A stretch of 64,000 nt of DNA from Limnephilus marmoratus. Taxonomy: Eukaryota; Arthropoda; Insecta; Trichoptera; Limnephilidae. The stretch lies in contig OU862919.1 in assembly GCA_917880885.1 (NCBI GenBank), forward strand, positions 11,922,001 to 11,986,000. The letters are read 5' to 3'. The notes beneath the pieces are model-generated. The model ran no database searches. It saw only the letters and a program-made list of their open reading frames with translations, and was not told the origin of the DNA. Positions 20,473 through 31,446 of this stretch are shown one piece after another (position 1 is the first letter of the stretch; the number at the start of each line of letters is the position of its first letter). A program made the position numbers and the translations under genes.

Positions 20473-21924
20473 TTACAATTTGAGGTTTTACTCATAACGT
20501 TAAAATAAATAATAAATAATGTACCTTTGTTGCCCAACAATCGGAGATTATAATATATAAGTACTACGTGATGATGAAGATGCTACGAGAAACCGCAAAG
20601 CTATCCTTTAAGGCAGGATAGGATGTTTTTGAAACTTATTTATTAGTCAATATTACGTATTTGACTAAAGATGGCTTGGAATTAGTGTTATGTGACATGA
20701 TTTCAGAATAAGTTTGTAAGAGGTATTAAGAGGTGTTAGGATGTGTTCGGGCAAATCTATACCTACTCCCATGTATCCCTCCCGTCTTACCTACCTATCC
20801 TGTTACATCCATCTTGCTATTGTCACCGGTTCAAGATTGACTCCTAACCGTGAAATCAGTACAATTTCAACACCGCGCGGTACTGGCAGCCCAAATACTT
20901 TGGTCTCGTCGCTTATAGACAAAACCCGGATCCGCGCAAAATACATGCTTTCAACCGCGAGTTATCTTGAGTGCATGAAGTGTGGGACCCAGGACGTCAT
21001 CAGCAAGGTAGGATTTCATCTTGTTTTCGGTGGACATCCCATTTTTTCCCCTTCATCCCTTTTTCCATTCCAACAGTGATAGGTGGAGATTCCGAACTCC
21101 GCGGAAGAAAGTAACAGGCTTCCAATCAGCTATCGAAACAGGATGTCTTACCTCAAATGAGGTGGAGAGTTGTGAACGAGCCAAAAAAGAGCTTAATAAA
21201 ATTCCCAGCGTATTTTCGAATCCTGTGGTTGGGGATGGTATAAAATGATGCATTCCTACACGATGTGTATTGCTGTAGTGCTAATGCACAAACACTGCAC
21301 CACCTCGTACTTTTATAGTAATACAAAGAAAAAGAGAGGACAAATAATATATTTCTGGTGGCGAGACATTTCATGTTTCGTATGGGACATCTGTATTGCA
21401 TCTTGTGTGGTGTACTTAACACTAATTTGACAATCTCGTTAACCTCCAAATCCCGATTTCATTTTTTATTTAATCAATGTGTTATTTCGCAATGAAATCA
21501 CATAAAAATGATGTATATTTTTCACCATTTAACAAATTAATATCCCCTTTTTTAGCACTCCCACTCTTATCCTACCGAAATACCAACTGCCTAACGGAGA
21601 TGTATGATTAATTTCGATTCAGTTATAGGCGAAAGTTATAAACCAATATACGTTAAATCACGTATTTAATCATACAGTTGTTAATACCGAAATATAAGAG
21701 CAATTCTTCGATAAACGAAAAACTTTGGTGGGATTGTTTCGAGCTCTGCTTGTGGATTCTATAATATTATGTCACTAGCTTTTCTTCTGAGAGAAACAAT
21801 TCCTAATCTTTTCATTCAAAGCGAACACCGCGCAGTTCGATATTGAAAATTGAATCAAGTTACTTTGTTTATAAACAACCTTTTGTTTGGTATTATGCTC
21901 TATCGGAACCTTTTTTTTATGTGA
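20473..21924. other. No gene supported
   Basis: No recognised coding region. Two open stretches (20741-21079 and 21084-21248) look tempting as exons, because GTAGG and a pyrimidine-rich AACAG lie between them. Joining them does not keep a frame in the phase required, and neither has a known motif. Confidence 0.4.
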
Positions 21925-22290
21925 CAGCGCGGCTGTGGCATCCCAACTGGGATATGTTGTCAGGCTGAAAGTATTGGGGAGGGGAGAGAATGGGGAAGAG
22001 GAAGGTGAGTCCATCGTATGAATCCATCCCTCCCACTGCGGTGCAAGCCGATGTTCCGAGAGAGAAAGGCTGGAGAAGTCAAAGGAACTCGCTCAGCCAT
22101 TCTTTCCCGATCTGGACTACCATGCAGCTGGTGGGCAGACGCATCCGCCGCCGAGACCTTGACAAACCTCACCCAATAAACCCGGGCACCCCTCGTAATC
22201 ACCAAACGTAGCAAACCACTTGAGGTGACCTACGGCAGAAGTGTTGGTTTTCCAATAAATAGTTCACGGGGCAGCGGTACCAGTTATATC
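21925..22290 (-). mobile_element. Composite SINE-A/SINE-B-like repeat
   Basis: The left part (CAACTGGGATATGTTGTCAGGC, in shorter blocks, and GGGGAAGAGGAAGGTG) resembles the 3' half of SINE-A. The right part (GACAAACCTCACCCAATAAA, TCACCAAACGTAGCAAACCAC) matches the 5' half of SINE-B. The copy therefore looks like a subfamily joining the two, or a recombinant. It has no coding role. Confidence 0.5.
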
Positions 22291-23110
22291 GATACCGATA
22301 TCAGTTCATCAGTCAGCAGTCAACAGTGAAACCTTGCTCGGTATATCGATATAAAATCGTCAGAAGTTACGCCTACCGATTCGATATTGGTAAATTATCG
22401 ATTTCACTGTGCTTGACCTCTATATGTACCAATACCAACTCGAAAATACACATGTTTTTATATACATATGTTATTTTCAAGTACAATAAAAGACACGCTC
22501 GTCAGCCTTCCTTCTTGGATGATGTATGTACAAAATGTGAATGCAGTTTTTAATCAGAAACTTATCAACATCAGCAGTTTCCTTTTCAAGGAAGAAAGTA
22601 ATTTAAAAGACACCACAGTTTAATCGTTTTTTAAATTATTTTCCCATGAAAGGCTTTTGTATTCAATTTGCCACCCTCTACCCCTTTGTGAAACTTCATT
22701 ATCGTCGTTAAAATTCAGATTTAATGTGCTCCATTTTTATGCTATGGAATCAATTTCTTTTTTATTTAGTACAAAACAGGCATGATGCTCTAAACTTCCA
22801 GAAACGAATGTAATAATTATATTATTTTAAACACATTGTTATCTCTATGATGAAACAGCATTTTTTTATTATATGTAATATATTTTTTATGTAAGTAATT
22901 TATTTTAATTGTATTTATTTTATTTTATTTTTATATTATTTTTTATTCATTTTATTTTCTGTTTTAATATTGGAGGCACTGTTGAAAATCAGCTGCATTC
23001 TAGGAGAAATCCTGAATTGTAGCTGAGCGGTGACCTTTTCGTCAATAGAATCAATGAAAAAGAACAAAATATGTAATATTGTAAAAAAATCTATTGATGA
23101 CTAAACTTTG
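22291..23110. other. Gene-free, AT-rich
   Basis: Holds the ATCGATATAAAATC-type short repeat shared with 16.5 kb (about 22347-22405), then AT-rich sequence with TTTTATTTTATT runs at 22860-22960. Confidence 0.4.
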
Positions 23111-23454
23111 TTTTTTTTTTACATGAGCTCCACACAGGAGGCCCTGAGGAAAATAATTTCCCTCAAGGCCTCCATCATCTCCATGTCATCTTTGGGGATG
23201 CTGTGTGGAGGGTTTTTTAACGAAAGGAAGGAGAGGAGAGTTCTGGGAAGGAGTTAAGGGGTGGGTAGGAATCTGGGGTTCAGTGTGTCCTAGTCATCCG
23301 CCTCCAATACCTAGACAAACCTCACCCCATGAACCCAGGCACCCCTGCTAAATCACCAAACATAGCGAGCCACTTGGGGTGACCTGTGGCAGAGCTGTTG
23401 GTTATCCAATTAAGGTTCCCGGGGCGGCGGTACCCATTCCCGCCTCCCAAATTG
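23111..23454 (-). mobile_element. SINE-B, best copy
   Basis: Read on the minus strand, the roughly 340-bp element starts CAATTTGGGAGGCGGGAATG, passes GGTCACCCCAAGTGGCTCGC and ends TGTGGAGCTCATG with an A10 tail. The poly(A) end suggests a retroposon copied by LINE machinery. I see no convincing pol III A/B boxes, so its promoter type is open. Other copies are at 1707/2740, 21925, 59755 and 62700. Confidence 0.6.
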
Positions 23455-23530
23455 TTATTATTATTATATGGGAGGCGGGTATGGGTACCGCCACCTGGAA
23501 ACTATTTATTGTATAACCAACACCTCTCCT
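23407..23530. repeat. Head-to-head inverted SINE-B ends
   Basis: A truncated second SINE-B head (23470-23530, plus strand) faces the head of 23111-23454 across a 15-bp ATT-rich spacer. The result is a palindrome with arms of about 50 bp (GGGAGGCGGG, GGTACCGCC, ATAACCAAC on both sides). Confidence 0.65.
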
Positions 23531-23640
23531 CTATACAAATAGGATAACGTTCAGGTCAATAAAGTCAACCCTTTGTCAGTCTTATCATTAGAAAAACAAT
23601 ATATTCCAACTCGTTGCTTATGTAGCCTATGTTGGTTCTC

Positions 23641-24058
23641 AGTATTCGCTGATAGATAATCACCCACAGTATTTGCTGATAGATAATCACCCACAGTATT
23701 CGCTGATAGATAATCACCCACAATATTCGCTGATAGATAATCACCCACAGTATTTGCTAATAGATAATCACCCAAAGTATTCACTAATAGATAATCACTC
23801 ACAGTATTTGCTGATAGATAATCACCCACAATATTCGCTGATAGATAATCACCCACAATATTCGCTGATAGATAATCACCCACAATATTCGCTGATAGAT
23901 AATCACCCACAATATTCGCTGATAGATAATCACCCACAGTATTTGCTAATAGATAATCACCCAAAGTATTCACTAATAGATAATCACTCACAGTATTTGC
24001 TGATAGATAATCACCCACAATATTCGCTGATAGATAATCACCCGCAGTATTTGCTGAT
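23641..24058. repeat. 27-bp minisatellite, left block
   Basis: About 15 tandem copies of a 27-bp unit containing GCTGATAGATAATCACCCAC and AGTATTC. Because 27 is a multiple of three, open frames appear on both strands and are not genes. The array is interrupted by LINE D and continues at 34226. Confidence 0.85.
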
Positions 24059-24466
24059 AGAAATTGACAGAAATCCAGCCACCAGCAATAAAACCAGAGG
24101 AGGAGGAGTTCTCATATCCGTTAATAAATCACTGCCAACTACTCAATTAATTTGCAAACATCAAGACGTGGAACAGGTATTCGTAGTACTGAAATCTAAA
24201 TCAACTAAAATTTTACTGGGATGTGTCTATATTCCTCTAGGATCCAACATCACAGTCTACAGAAACCATATTGATGACCTCGAAACCTTCAAAAACAAAT
24301 ACCCTGATGCCAGAACAATTTTATTTGGTGACTATAATACCCCTAGCATTGATTGGATGAATAAAAACTCTTATAACAACCGAAGCCTGCCATAAAACGC
24401 TCGCGAAATAATAGATATGACGAACTTACTCTCTCTACATCAAGTCAATCAAGTCTACAATAACTA
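24059..24466 (+). pseudogene. LINE D ORF2, endonuclease part
   Basis: Encodes the second half of an apurinic-type endonuclease: TRGGGVLISV, GCVYIPLGS and LFGDYNTPSIDW, in which Asp is the metal-binding residue of the GDFN-type motif. The first catalytic motifs are missing with the 5' end. An in-frame TAA lies at 24393-24395, after RSLP, and the same frame continues with REIIDMTNLLSLHQVNQVY up to the Gypsy insertion. Confidence 0.7.
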
Positions 24467-24510
24467 TGATAGGGTCGAGTATCAATTTAGTGGGCTCAGA
24501 AACAAAATAC

Positions 24511-24835
24511 GGCTAAATTCCGGTTTAGGGGCGAAATTCCTAGAAAATCAAACTAATTATTTTTATACTAATTTGGGGTCGGGGAATCCGAATCTGAAAG
24601 AATTAGGCGGGGGCAAGCAATATTAACTGAATTAAACGACTTTAAAAATTTTTATACACTCATAGGAAAAATAGCCATTTTGGAAGCATTTTGTTTCCTA
24701 GAAAATCAAACTAGTTATTTTTATACTAACTATGGGCCGGGGAATCCGAATCTGAAAGAATTAGGCGGCGGCAAGCAATATTTACTGAATTAAACGACTT
24801 TAAAATTTTCTATACACACACATGAAAATATTCAT
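24511..24835 (+). repeat. Merlin left inverted repeat, internally duplicated
   Basis: The outer tip GGCTAAATTCCGGTTTAGGG pairs with the right tip with a few mismatches. Inside, a block starting CCTAGAAAATCAAACTA is repeated after 158 bp (24539 and 24697). The right end has the same two-block structure inverted. Confidence 0.8.
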
Positions 24836-24999
24836 TTCGGAAGCTGGTTCTGACACACGCAGTACAAAATCATAGAAAACAAGATAACATAGATGTTTTT
24901 ACCACACAAAATTAAGTGTTGCCATTAATATCAATAACGTAAAATAACATGTTTATATTTTAAGTACTTATTTTTTATAAATTTTACTCACTTTTGTAT

Positions 25000-25690
25000 C
25001 ACAAACCATGTTACACAAACCTAGCGTAGCCGCTAAACTACTTGAAAACAGGGATGTTTTTTAAAATTGATGCGAGCAGGCGGTATAAAGGGGCACAAAC
25101 CATGTTACACAAACCTAGCGTAGCCGCTAAACTACTTGAAAACGTAGGCTGTTTTTTTAAATTGACGCGAACAGGCGGTATAAAGGGGCACAAACCATGT
25201 TACACAAACCTAGCGTAGCCGCTAAACTACTTGAAAACGTAGGCTGTTTTTTTAAATTGACGCGAGCAGGCGGTATAAAGGGGCACAAACCATGTTACAC
25301 AAACCTAGCGTAGCCGCTTAACTACTTGAAAACGTAGGCTGTTTTTTTAAATTGACGCGAGCAGGCGGTATAAAGGGGCACAAACCATGTTACACAAACC
25401 TAGCGTAGCCGCTAAACTACTCGAAAACGTAGGCTGTTTTTTTAAATTGACGCGAGCAGGCAGTATAAAGGGGCACAAACCATGTTACACAAACCTAGCG
25501 TAGCCGCTAAACTACTTGAAAACGTAGGCTGTTTTTTAAATTGACGCGAGCAGGCGGTACAAAGGGGCACAAACCATGTTACACAAACCTAGCGTAGCCG
25601 CTAAACTACTTGAAAACGTAGGCTGTTTTTTTAAATTGACGCGAGCAGGCGGTATAAAGGGGCACAAACCATGTTACACAAACCTAGCGT
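25000..25690 (+). repeat. 94-95 bp tandem array inside Merlin
   Basis: Seven full units and a partial eighth start at 25000, 25094, 25189, 25284, 25379, 25474, 25568 and 25663 with CACAAACCATGTTACACAAA. Each contains TAGCCGCTAAACTACTTGAA and GCGAGCAGGCGGTATAAAGG. Units are nearly identical. Each holds a TATAAAG motif, so it could influence the downstream transposase promoter; this is inference. Confidence 0.9.
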
Positions 25691-25708
25691 TAGGTTAGGT
25701 TAGGTTAC
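25688..25708 (+). repeat. Short insect-telomere-type repeat
   Basis: The partial eighth unit breaks off into GTTAGGTTAGGTTAGGTTA, about four TTAGG units, the canonical insect telomere motif. It is too short to mean an internal telomere. Confidence 0.5.
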
Positions 25709-25897
25709 GCATTTTTAAGACTACGAATTTTCATACTTTTAGTTGAATATGGCCGTTGAGATAGTCTTAATTCATAATATAGGGATAAATATTTTTGAGA
25801 CTTGGTAACACTGCCAGTACATGTTCCTGTATATTAGTTTCCGGTATATTTATTTTTTCTATGGTTTTCATTCATTGTTGTTTTTTCGAATTTGAAA

Positions 25898-26995
25898 ATG
25901 GCGAATTTAAAAATGATGAATTTAAAGAAAATATTGGAGATCTGTGGTGAGAAAAATGTAATGTTGGACAAATTAGTGGAATGGGGTCTAATTCCGCAAA
26001 GTGGCACTTATAATTGTCCGGACTGTGGGAAAGCGCTGCAGTTGAGGTCGGAAGAAGCTCGGTGAGATATTTTTTTTATGGTTATGCATTTTTTTACCTG
26101 CGAATATTCTTTTGTATAAAGTGTGTTAAAGAAAGTTTTTTTTTTTAGTATCGATGGGTTTCGATGGGTTTGCTATGGCAACTTAGCGCAGGGCAAGAAG
26201 AAGGCTAAGCGGTGTGACAAAAGAGTTGCGTTTCGAACCGGGACGTTTTTTGCAAGATCTCATTTGCCAATTTGGAAAATACTTGGATTTGTCAATTTTT
26301 GGGTGCAAGGTGTGTCGTTACGGTGTACTGGCTTACAGCTAGAGCTGGCGACGGAAGCCTTAGTAGACTGGTCCTCTTTTTGCCGGGAAGTCATACTTGG
26401 TTCTTTTTTGTGTCGCTTAGAAAAGATCGGTGGCCCTGGTAAGATCGTTGAAATTGGCGAATCCAAGTTTGGTAAGAGAAAATATCATCGTGGGCATTAT
26501 GTTGAAGGACAATGGGTCTTCGGCGGCTATGAACGTGGTTCCGGCCGTGTGTTTATGGTAGCCGTCGAGTCTCGGAGTTCCGAAACTTTAATGCCCATAA
26601 TTGAAAAATGGATCGAGAAGGGTACAACTATTATCAGTGACTGCTGGAAGGCATATGATTGCTTGTCAGCCTTAGGGTACGTTCACCAAACGGTGAATCA
26701 TTCATTAAATTTCAAGGATCCTGTTTCTGGAGCCCATACAAATGCCATCGAGTCATCTTGGCGAGCAGCCAAGTCTTCCATCTCGTCATCTGGTAGGGTT
26801 AAAGCGCATATACCCGGCAACCTTGCTCGATAAATGTTTCTGAAAAGTTGCAAAGAACGCCTGCAGGATCCTACTCTGGAGTTTTACCGCTTAGCTGGTC
26901 TCTTATATGACCCGCGTATTCGCCAGGAACCTTTGGAGACATTAGACGAGTTTGACAGGGATACAACGGACGAAGAAAACTTGTTCGATTTATAA
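25898..26995 (+). pseudogene. Merlin transposase (two exons), disabled
   Basis: Cut-and-paste DDE transposase of the ISXO2/IS1016 type. Exon 1 (25898-26061) starts MANLKMMNLKKILEICGE and includes a CPDCGKAL zinc-ribbon half. A GT-AG intron (26062-26148) with a T-rich 3' end follows. Exon 2 (26149-26995) continues IDGFRWVCYG, RTGTFFARSHLPIWKIL, the catalytic region with GKRKYHRGHYVEGQWVFGG, IISDCWKAYDCL and NAIESSW, and ends ENLFDL. Two defects are visible. The usual EIDES motif reads EIGES, with Gly (GGC, 26456-26458) replacing the first catalytic Asp. TAA at 26831-26833 cuts the last 54 codons, which otherwise remain open. The second Asp and the Glu are present. Confidence 0.8.
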
Positions 26996-27134
26996 GGTAT
27001 GTTCGATGATATTATTGTTTAATGGTAACACTTAATTTTGTGTGGTAAAAATATCTATGTTGTTTTTTCTATGGTTTTCGTACCTCGTGTGTCAGAATGT
27101 TGTCTATTTTCATGTGTGTGGTGTGTGTGTAAAG

Positions 27135-27433
27135 AAAATTTTAAAGTCGTTTAATTCAGTTATTATTGCTTGCCGCCGCCTAATTCTTTCAGATTCGGAT
27201 TCCCCGGCCCATAGTTAGTATAAAAATGACTAGTTTGATTTTCTAGGAAACAAAATGCTTCCAAAATGGCTATTTTTCCTATGAGTGTATAAAAAATTTT
27301 AAAGTCGTTTAATTCAGTTAATATTGCTTGCCCCCGCCTAATTCTTTCAGATTCGGATTCCCCGACCCCAAATTAGTATAAAAATAATTAGTTTGATTTT
27401 CTAGGAATTTCGCCCCTAAACCGAAATTATTCC
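27135..27433 (-). repeat. Merlin right inverted repeat
   Basis: Reverse complement of the left end, including both sub-blocks (TTGCTTGCCGCCGCCTAATT and TTGCTTGCCCCCGCCTAATT). Its tip ends AATTATTCC at 27433. Confidence 0.8.
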
Positions 27434-27728
27434 CAAAATACAAGTATCTCGGTACGATAGTTTATTTTACAAGTTACACAGAATATCAGTTAATGTTTTT
27501 TTACAGTCTCACATGACCCTTCTGAAAAAAAAACTCCTATCTGTCAAAAAAAAAGAAAAATCAAAACAAAACAATTCAATTCGAATTCTGGTGCGTTTAA
27601 AAAAAATGGATTTGTGTAACCACCGTACGAAAGTACCTAGACTACACTGGGTAGCTCTCTAGGTAGGCTGATTTCCTTTGCGTTTATTTTTTTAGTGACG
27701 GGGTTTTGGGTCACTCTTCATGCTCGTA

Positions 27729-29140
27729 TCAATCCACCCGGTCTTCTTGAGTCAAAACCTCGTTATCTTGATCCTCCACCCGGACTTCTTGGATTGTTGG
27801 TACCCTTTTTAATTCATCTGCGTGGATTTTAGTGGGTTTACCTCTCTTGTCTACCCAGTATATATTACCTCTTCCACTTTTCATGAGGATTTTGTGAGGT
27901 CCACTCCATTTAGGTGCAAACCCTGCGAAATTTCCTTCTGGAGACCCAGATAATTGGTGTTCCTTTACTAACACCTCTTCTCCTTGTTGGTATCTAAGTA
28001 AGGCTTCCACCGCTGGGGCGTACCTCTCTTGGTACGCTGCTTGATTCCTTCTTATTTCCTCATCTGCTGGTTCTCGCTGATGGGGTAAAACGATTGCCTC
28101 GTTCGCGTTTTCTGGGAAAGCTTGCCACTCTCCTGGTCGCGGTATATCGTATCCCAGTAGTGCTTGACTGGGTGATACGCCTGTCGCTTCGTTCTTTCTG
28201 TTGCGGGTCGTCATTATTACTCCCGGCAGTTTCTCATCCCATTTGTTGTGAGGTGAATCTCTGAGGAGAATTCTCAAGCCTTTTTTGATTTCCTGGTTTC
28301 TCCTTTCCGTGGGGTTTGAGCGTGGGTGGTATATAGCTGTTGTCCAATGATTACATTGCCATCTTTCTATTGCGGCTAACCATTGGCGGTGGATGAATTG
28401 TCGCCCTTTATCCGTGAGAATGCGTTTCGGGTAGCCGTACCTTGGAAATATTTCAGTTTCTAACTGGTGGATTATGGTCTTTGCTTTATACTAGACTTAA
28501 TCGGAAATGCTTCTACCCATCTTGTGAAAAGGTCTGTTACTGCAAGAATAAATTTGTTTCCATGCAGGGTACTTGGGTACGGTCCCATGATGTCGGCGGC
28601 GACCACTTCAAATGGTCTATTTGGTTTTGTGCCTCCTTGAGGAGCCGCGGGTCTATTTGGGCCACGTTTTGATGTGGCACATGTCATGCACTGGCGTACC
28701 AGTCTGCGGATCTCTTCGTTCATTCCTGGCCAGAAGTAATGTGCTGATATTGCTCTCGTTGTTTCTGCTGCTCCCGGGTGGTTTGCGGTGTCCGAGTTGT
28801 GGTATTCTTCCAGAACTCTTGGAATTGTGCTTCGAGGGACGAACAGCCGGTCCATCTTTCCTTCGTCTCTTTTCCAAAGTATTCCTTGGTGGACGTTATA
28901 CCTTGTGTAGTGATTTATATCGATAGCATTGTTTAGGACTTCTCTGTCGTTTAGAGTGTTCCATCGATCTATTCTTTTCCGTGTTTCCCGATCTGTCGGT
29001 TGTCCTGATTTTACCGCGCTTGCTAGGGTTTGTTGCTCTTCCTCCTCTTCTGAGTCTATTTGGTTTATGCCGTTATCTCCGCCGACTTCCGGATAGCTTT
29101 CTCGGCAAAGTTTGGTATGTATTCCCTCAACCAGTTGCAC
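27729..29140 (-). pseudogene. Gypsy integrase, frameshifted
   Basis: Integrase inserts the cDNA. The zinc-binding domain shows HNSDTANHP, HYFWPGM and CMTCATSK (HHCC set). The core has ADIMGPYP (first Asp), RILTDKGRQF (second Asp) and NPTERRNQ (Glu), so the DDE residues are kept. The first frame ends at 28472 after SSIKQRP; a one-base shift there restores KTIIHQLETEIFP and leads into the frame read from 28277 down, with ATGVSPSQALLGYD and the C-terminal FAPKWSGPHKIL. The frame ends at 27729, three bases into the LTR. No chromodomain is visible. Confidence 0.75.
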
Positions 29141-30378
29141 ACTCCTAGAAAACTGCGAAGTTCTTTTCTTGTTTGAGGTGATGGTGTATTTTTAATGGCT
29201 TCTTCGTGTGGCCTCTGGGGAGTGTTGCCCGTGGCACTGACTGTGTGTCCCAAGTATGTGATTTCATCTGTGGCGATGATACATTTTTCTGGAGAGCATT
29301 TTAAACCAAACTCTGCCAATCGTTCTAGGATGAGGCGGAGGTGTCGTAAGTGGTCTTTTAAGTTTTCAGAATATACGACGATACCATCCAGATAGGCCAT
29401 GGCAAATTTTCTAAGGAACCCGGCTAATACTTGCTGGCTCATGGTTCTTTGAAATGTCTTGGGTGCACCTTTTAACCCGAATGGCATTACTCGAAACTGG
29501 TAACTGCCCCCATCTGGTGTGGTAAAGGCAGTCTTTTCTCTGTCTTCTGGTGCCATCGGCACTTGCCAGTACCCGCTTTTAAGATCCAGTACTGTGAATA
29601 CCTTGGCTGTGCTCAGGTCTTTAAGTGTTTCGTGGATGATTGGCAGTGGGGAGAGTTCAGTTATTGTTGCTTGATTCAACTTTCTGTAGTCTATGCAGAA
29701 TCGTCGCCCTTCTTTTCCCTTTTTGGCCACCATTACTACTGGGAAACTGTATGGGGATCTGCTGGATTCTACTACTCCATCCGCTAGCATCCCTTCCAGT
29801 TGTTTGTATAAATCCTTTTTCTTCTCATCCGAAAGGCGATGTGGTGGAACGCAGATTGGTCTGTCGGTGTTCAGGTGGATTCTATGCGGTGGTACTTTCG
29901 CTGTGCCTGTCAAGGGGGAAAATACTTCACTATATTCGGATAATAGATCCATGAATCCTTTTTTCTCCTGTTCTGGGACTCGATCTAATAATGGCCCGTG
30001 GACATCGTTACTATTTTGACCCTGGCGAACGGGCACAAAGTGGGTGGATGTCCTGATTGAGCTTCCGAAATTTAAACAGTTCCGCATGAAGTCTATTGAA
30101 GCTTCCTCTTTGGATAGCCAATCGCGTCCTAAGATGATTTCCTCCCTTAGGTTCTCTCCCACGAGGAAGTTCCATTCCCGTGTTGTATTCTGGATGTCGA
30201 ATTTTATCGATATCATACCCTTTATTCGCATAACGTTTCTTTTGTTCGCCAACTTGAGGCATGGAATCGAGGATTGTTGTAATTTGGTACTTTGGGCGAT
30301 GTCCATTCTTATTATAGAGTGTGAAGATGCAGTGTCTACCAATGCCTGATAGGTTTGCCCCTCTATGGTGACTCTCAC
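29065..30378 (-). pseudogene. Gypsy protease and reverse transcriptase, RNase H lost
   Basis: The protease at the start shows ALVDTASSHSII (the active-site Asp) and later ILGRDWLSK. The reverse transcriptase shows FCIDYRKLNQATI, FTVLDLKSGYWQVPM, TAFTTPDGGSYQFRVMPFGL and YLDGIVVYSE, and then the thumb RSFLGVCNWLREYIPNFAEK. The catalytic YLDD is YLDG: Gly (GGT, 29383-29385) replaces an Asp needed for metal binding. Just after NFAEK (about 29095-29100) the frame changes, and integrase-side sequence follows without any RNase H domain, so an internal deletion has joined the two. Confidence 0.8.
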
Positions 30379-30461
30379 CCTTGGAAGGAAGGAACCTGCT
30401 ATTGCCGTGTGGCACTCTGCGGTTTGTTTCGGTTTCTTCCTTCTTTGCCCGGGTTGCCGTT

Positions 30462-31361
30462 TTAGTAACGAGCTCCCGGGCGGTACCGGTTTCCCGAGTT
30501 TCTATCTCTTCTATTTTGTTGAGCTGGGGATCGCTGGACCGGGGGCTGGCGGTATGGCGATTGGCGATTCGGCGAATGGCGTGGCGGTGAATGACGCTGA
30601 GGTGAACTGCGCTGAGGTGAACGGTGACGCGGAGAATATTGTTGAGCTGACCGGCGAGGAGATAAATTTCTTCTTGTTTGGCGTTGACCTAGGATCTCAT
30701 ATCTGCCTTTAGAATTTTCAAACCTCACGGCCTGGTTCATCCACTCTTCCATGGTGGTGGCATATATGTGTATGTACTGGGGTAACATTTGGCTATTACA
30801 AAACGCAGGCACGAATACATCTAACTCTGATAATTGTTTTGTCGGATGGAGTCGTGCAAACATTCTTTGTTTATTAGCAATAAACTCTGCCAAGGATTCC
30901 GTGTTCTCTTGTGTTTTATGGTAGATCTGGTTTTGAAGTCGGAGTTCCACTTCTGGTCCCTCGTATTCCCGAAGGAAAAATCTTTTAAAAATCGACCATT
31001 CTGGGTGTTTATAAGTATTCGCCCAGTCCTTCGCTTTGTCCCGGAGCTGGGCCGTTGCCACCCTCGTTTTGTTTTCCTAGTAGGTGTTAGCTATTTGGAA
31101 ATACTCTTCGCACCGTTCCAGGAAAAGTCGTGGAAATTCTTCCAGTCTCCCAGAAAATATTGCCTCCAGGCGAGGCTCCCTTTGACACATGGCTATGTTA
31201 GCGAGTTTTGTTGTTAACATTTCAAGGATTCGTGTCGTCTGGGTGTCTGTCGTGAAGGTTTCTCCATTTGGTACATCCGCTGAGGATTGAGCTTGAGGAC
31301 TGTTATCCTTATTCTCCACTATGGTAGCGTTGCCCGCTGTTGTGCTACGTGTTTGTGGCAT
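30462..31361 (-). pseudogene. Gypsy gag, one stop codon
   Basis: Capsid-type protein of the Gypsy element. It starts MPQTRSTTAGN at 31361 and reads through LEEFPRLFLERCEEYF to an in-frame TAG at 31077-31079. It then continues in the same frame with RVATAQLRDKAKDWANTY, FFLREYEGP and ENTESLAEFIANKQRMF, typical gag core phrases. The C-terminus is a long Arg/Ser/Pro/His-rich tail of RSPQRHSPPRHSP type instead of a CCHC knuckle. Pol begins in a different frame just downstream, so a frameshift would be needed to make the fusion. Confidence 0.75.
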
Positions 31362-31446
31362 TTTCAGTGTTTTGAGCCCACTTTTGTTCGGTTTGTTGCC
31401 TCTCTTGTCTTTGAATTTATTCGTTAAAACTTATTGATCTGACAAA

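Larger units (their letters stand above)
24511..27433 (+). mobile_element. Merlin DNA transposon
   Basis: 2.9 kb element with long inverted ends (about 24511-24830 and 27135-27433) flanked by an 8-bp duplication CAAAATAC (24503-24510 and 27434-27441), as expected for Merlin. It encodes an ISXO2/IS1016-type transposase. It also carries a 94-95 bp tandem array between its left end and the gene. It landed in an LTR of the Gypsy element and is the youngest layer of this nest. Confidence 0.85.
24467..27731 (-). repeat. Gypsy 3' LTR, interrupted by Merlin
   Basis: LTR sequence is 24467-24510 and 27442-27731, with Merlin and one copy of the CAAAATAC duplication in between. Removing 24511-27441 gives a sequence almost identical to the 5' LTR. 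A weak purine-rich tract (AAGAAGACCGGGTGG on the minus strand) lies just inside at 27732-27750. Confidence 0.85.

Noticed and set aside
20741..21248. Possible two-exon gene with a GT-AG intron
   Set aside because: The frame is not kept across the proposed splice, and no protein motif is visible.
23641..24058. CRISPR-like look of the repeat array
   Set aside because: The units are contiguous with no variable spacers, and the context is eukaryotic.
23551..24395. Long open frames with a nine-residue repeat on both strands of the 27-bp array
   Set aside because: A 27-bp unit keeps any frame open. The plus-strand frame even runs into the LINE D endonuclease, but only because the insertion point happens to be in phase.
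25688..25708. Interstitial telomere
   Set aside because: Only about four TTAGG units at the edge of a tandem array; too short for a telomere relic.
28612..30712. Several plus-strand ORFs of 70-115 codons
   Set aside because: They are antisense shadows of the Gypsy pol and gag genes.
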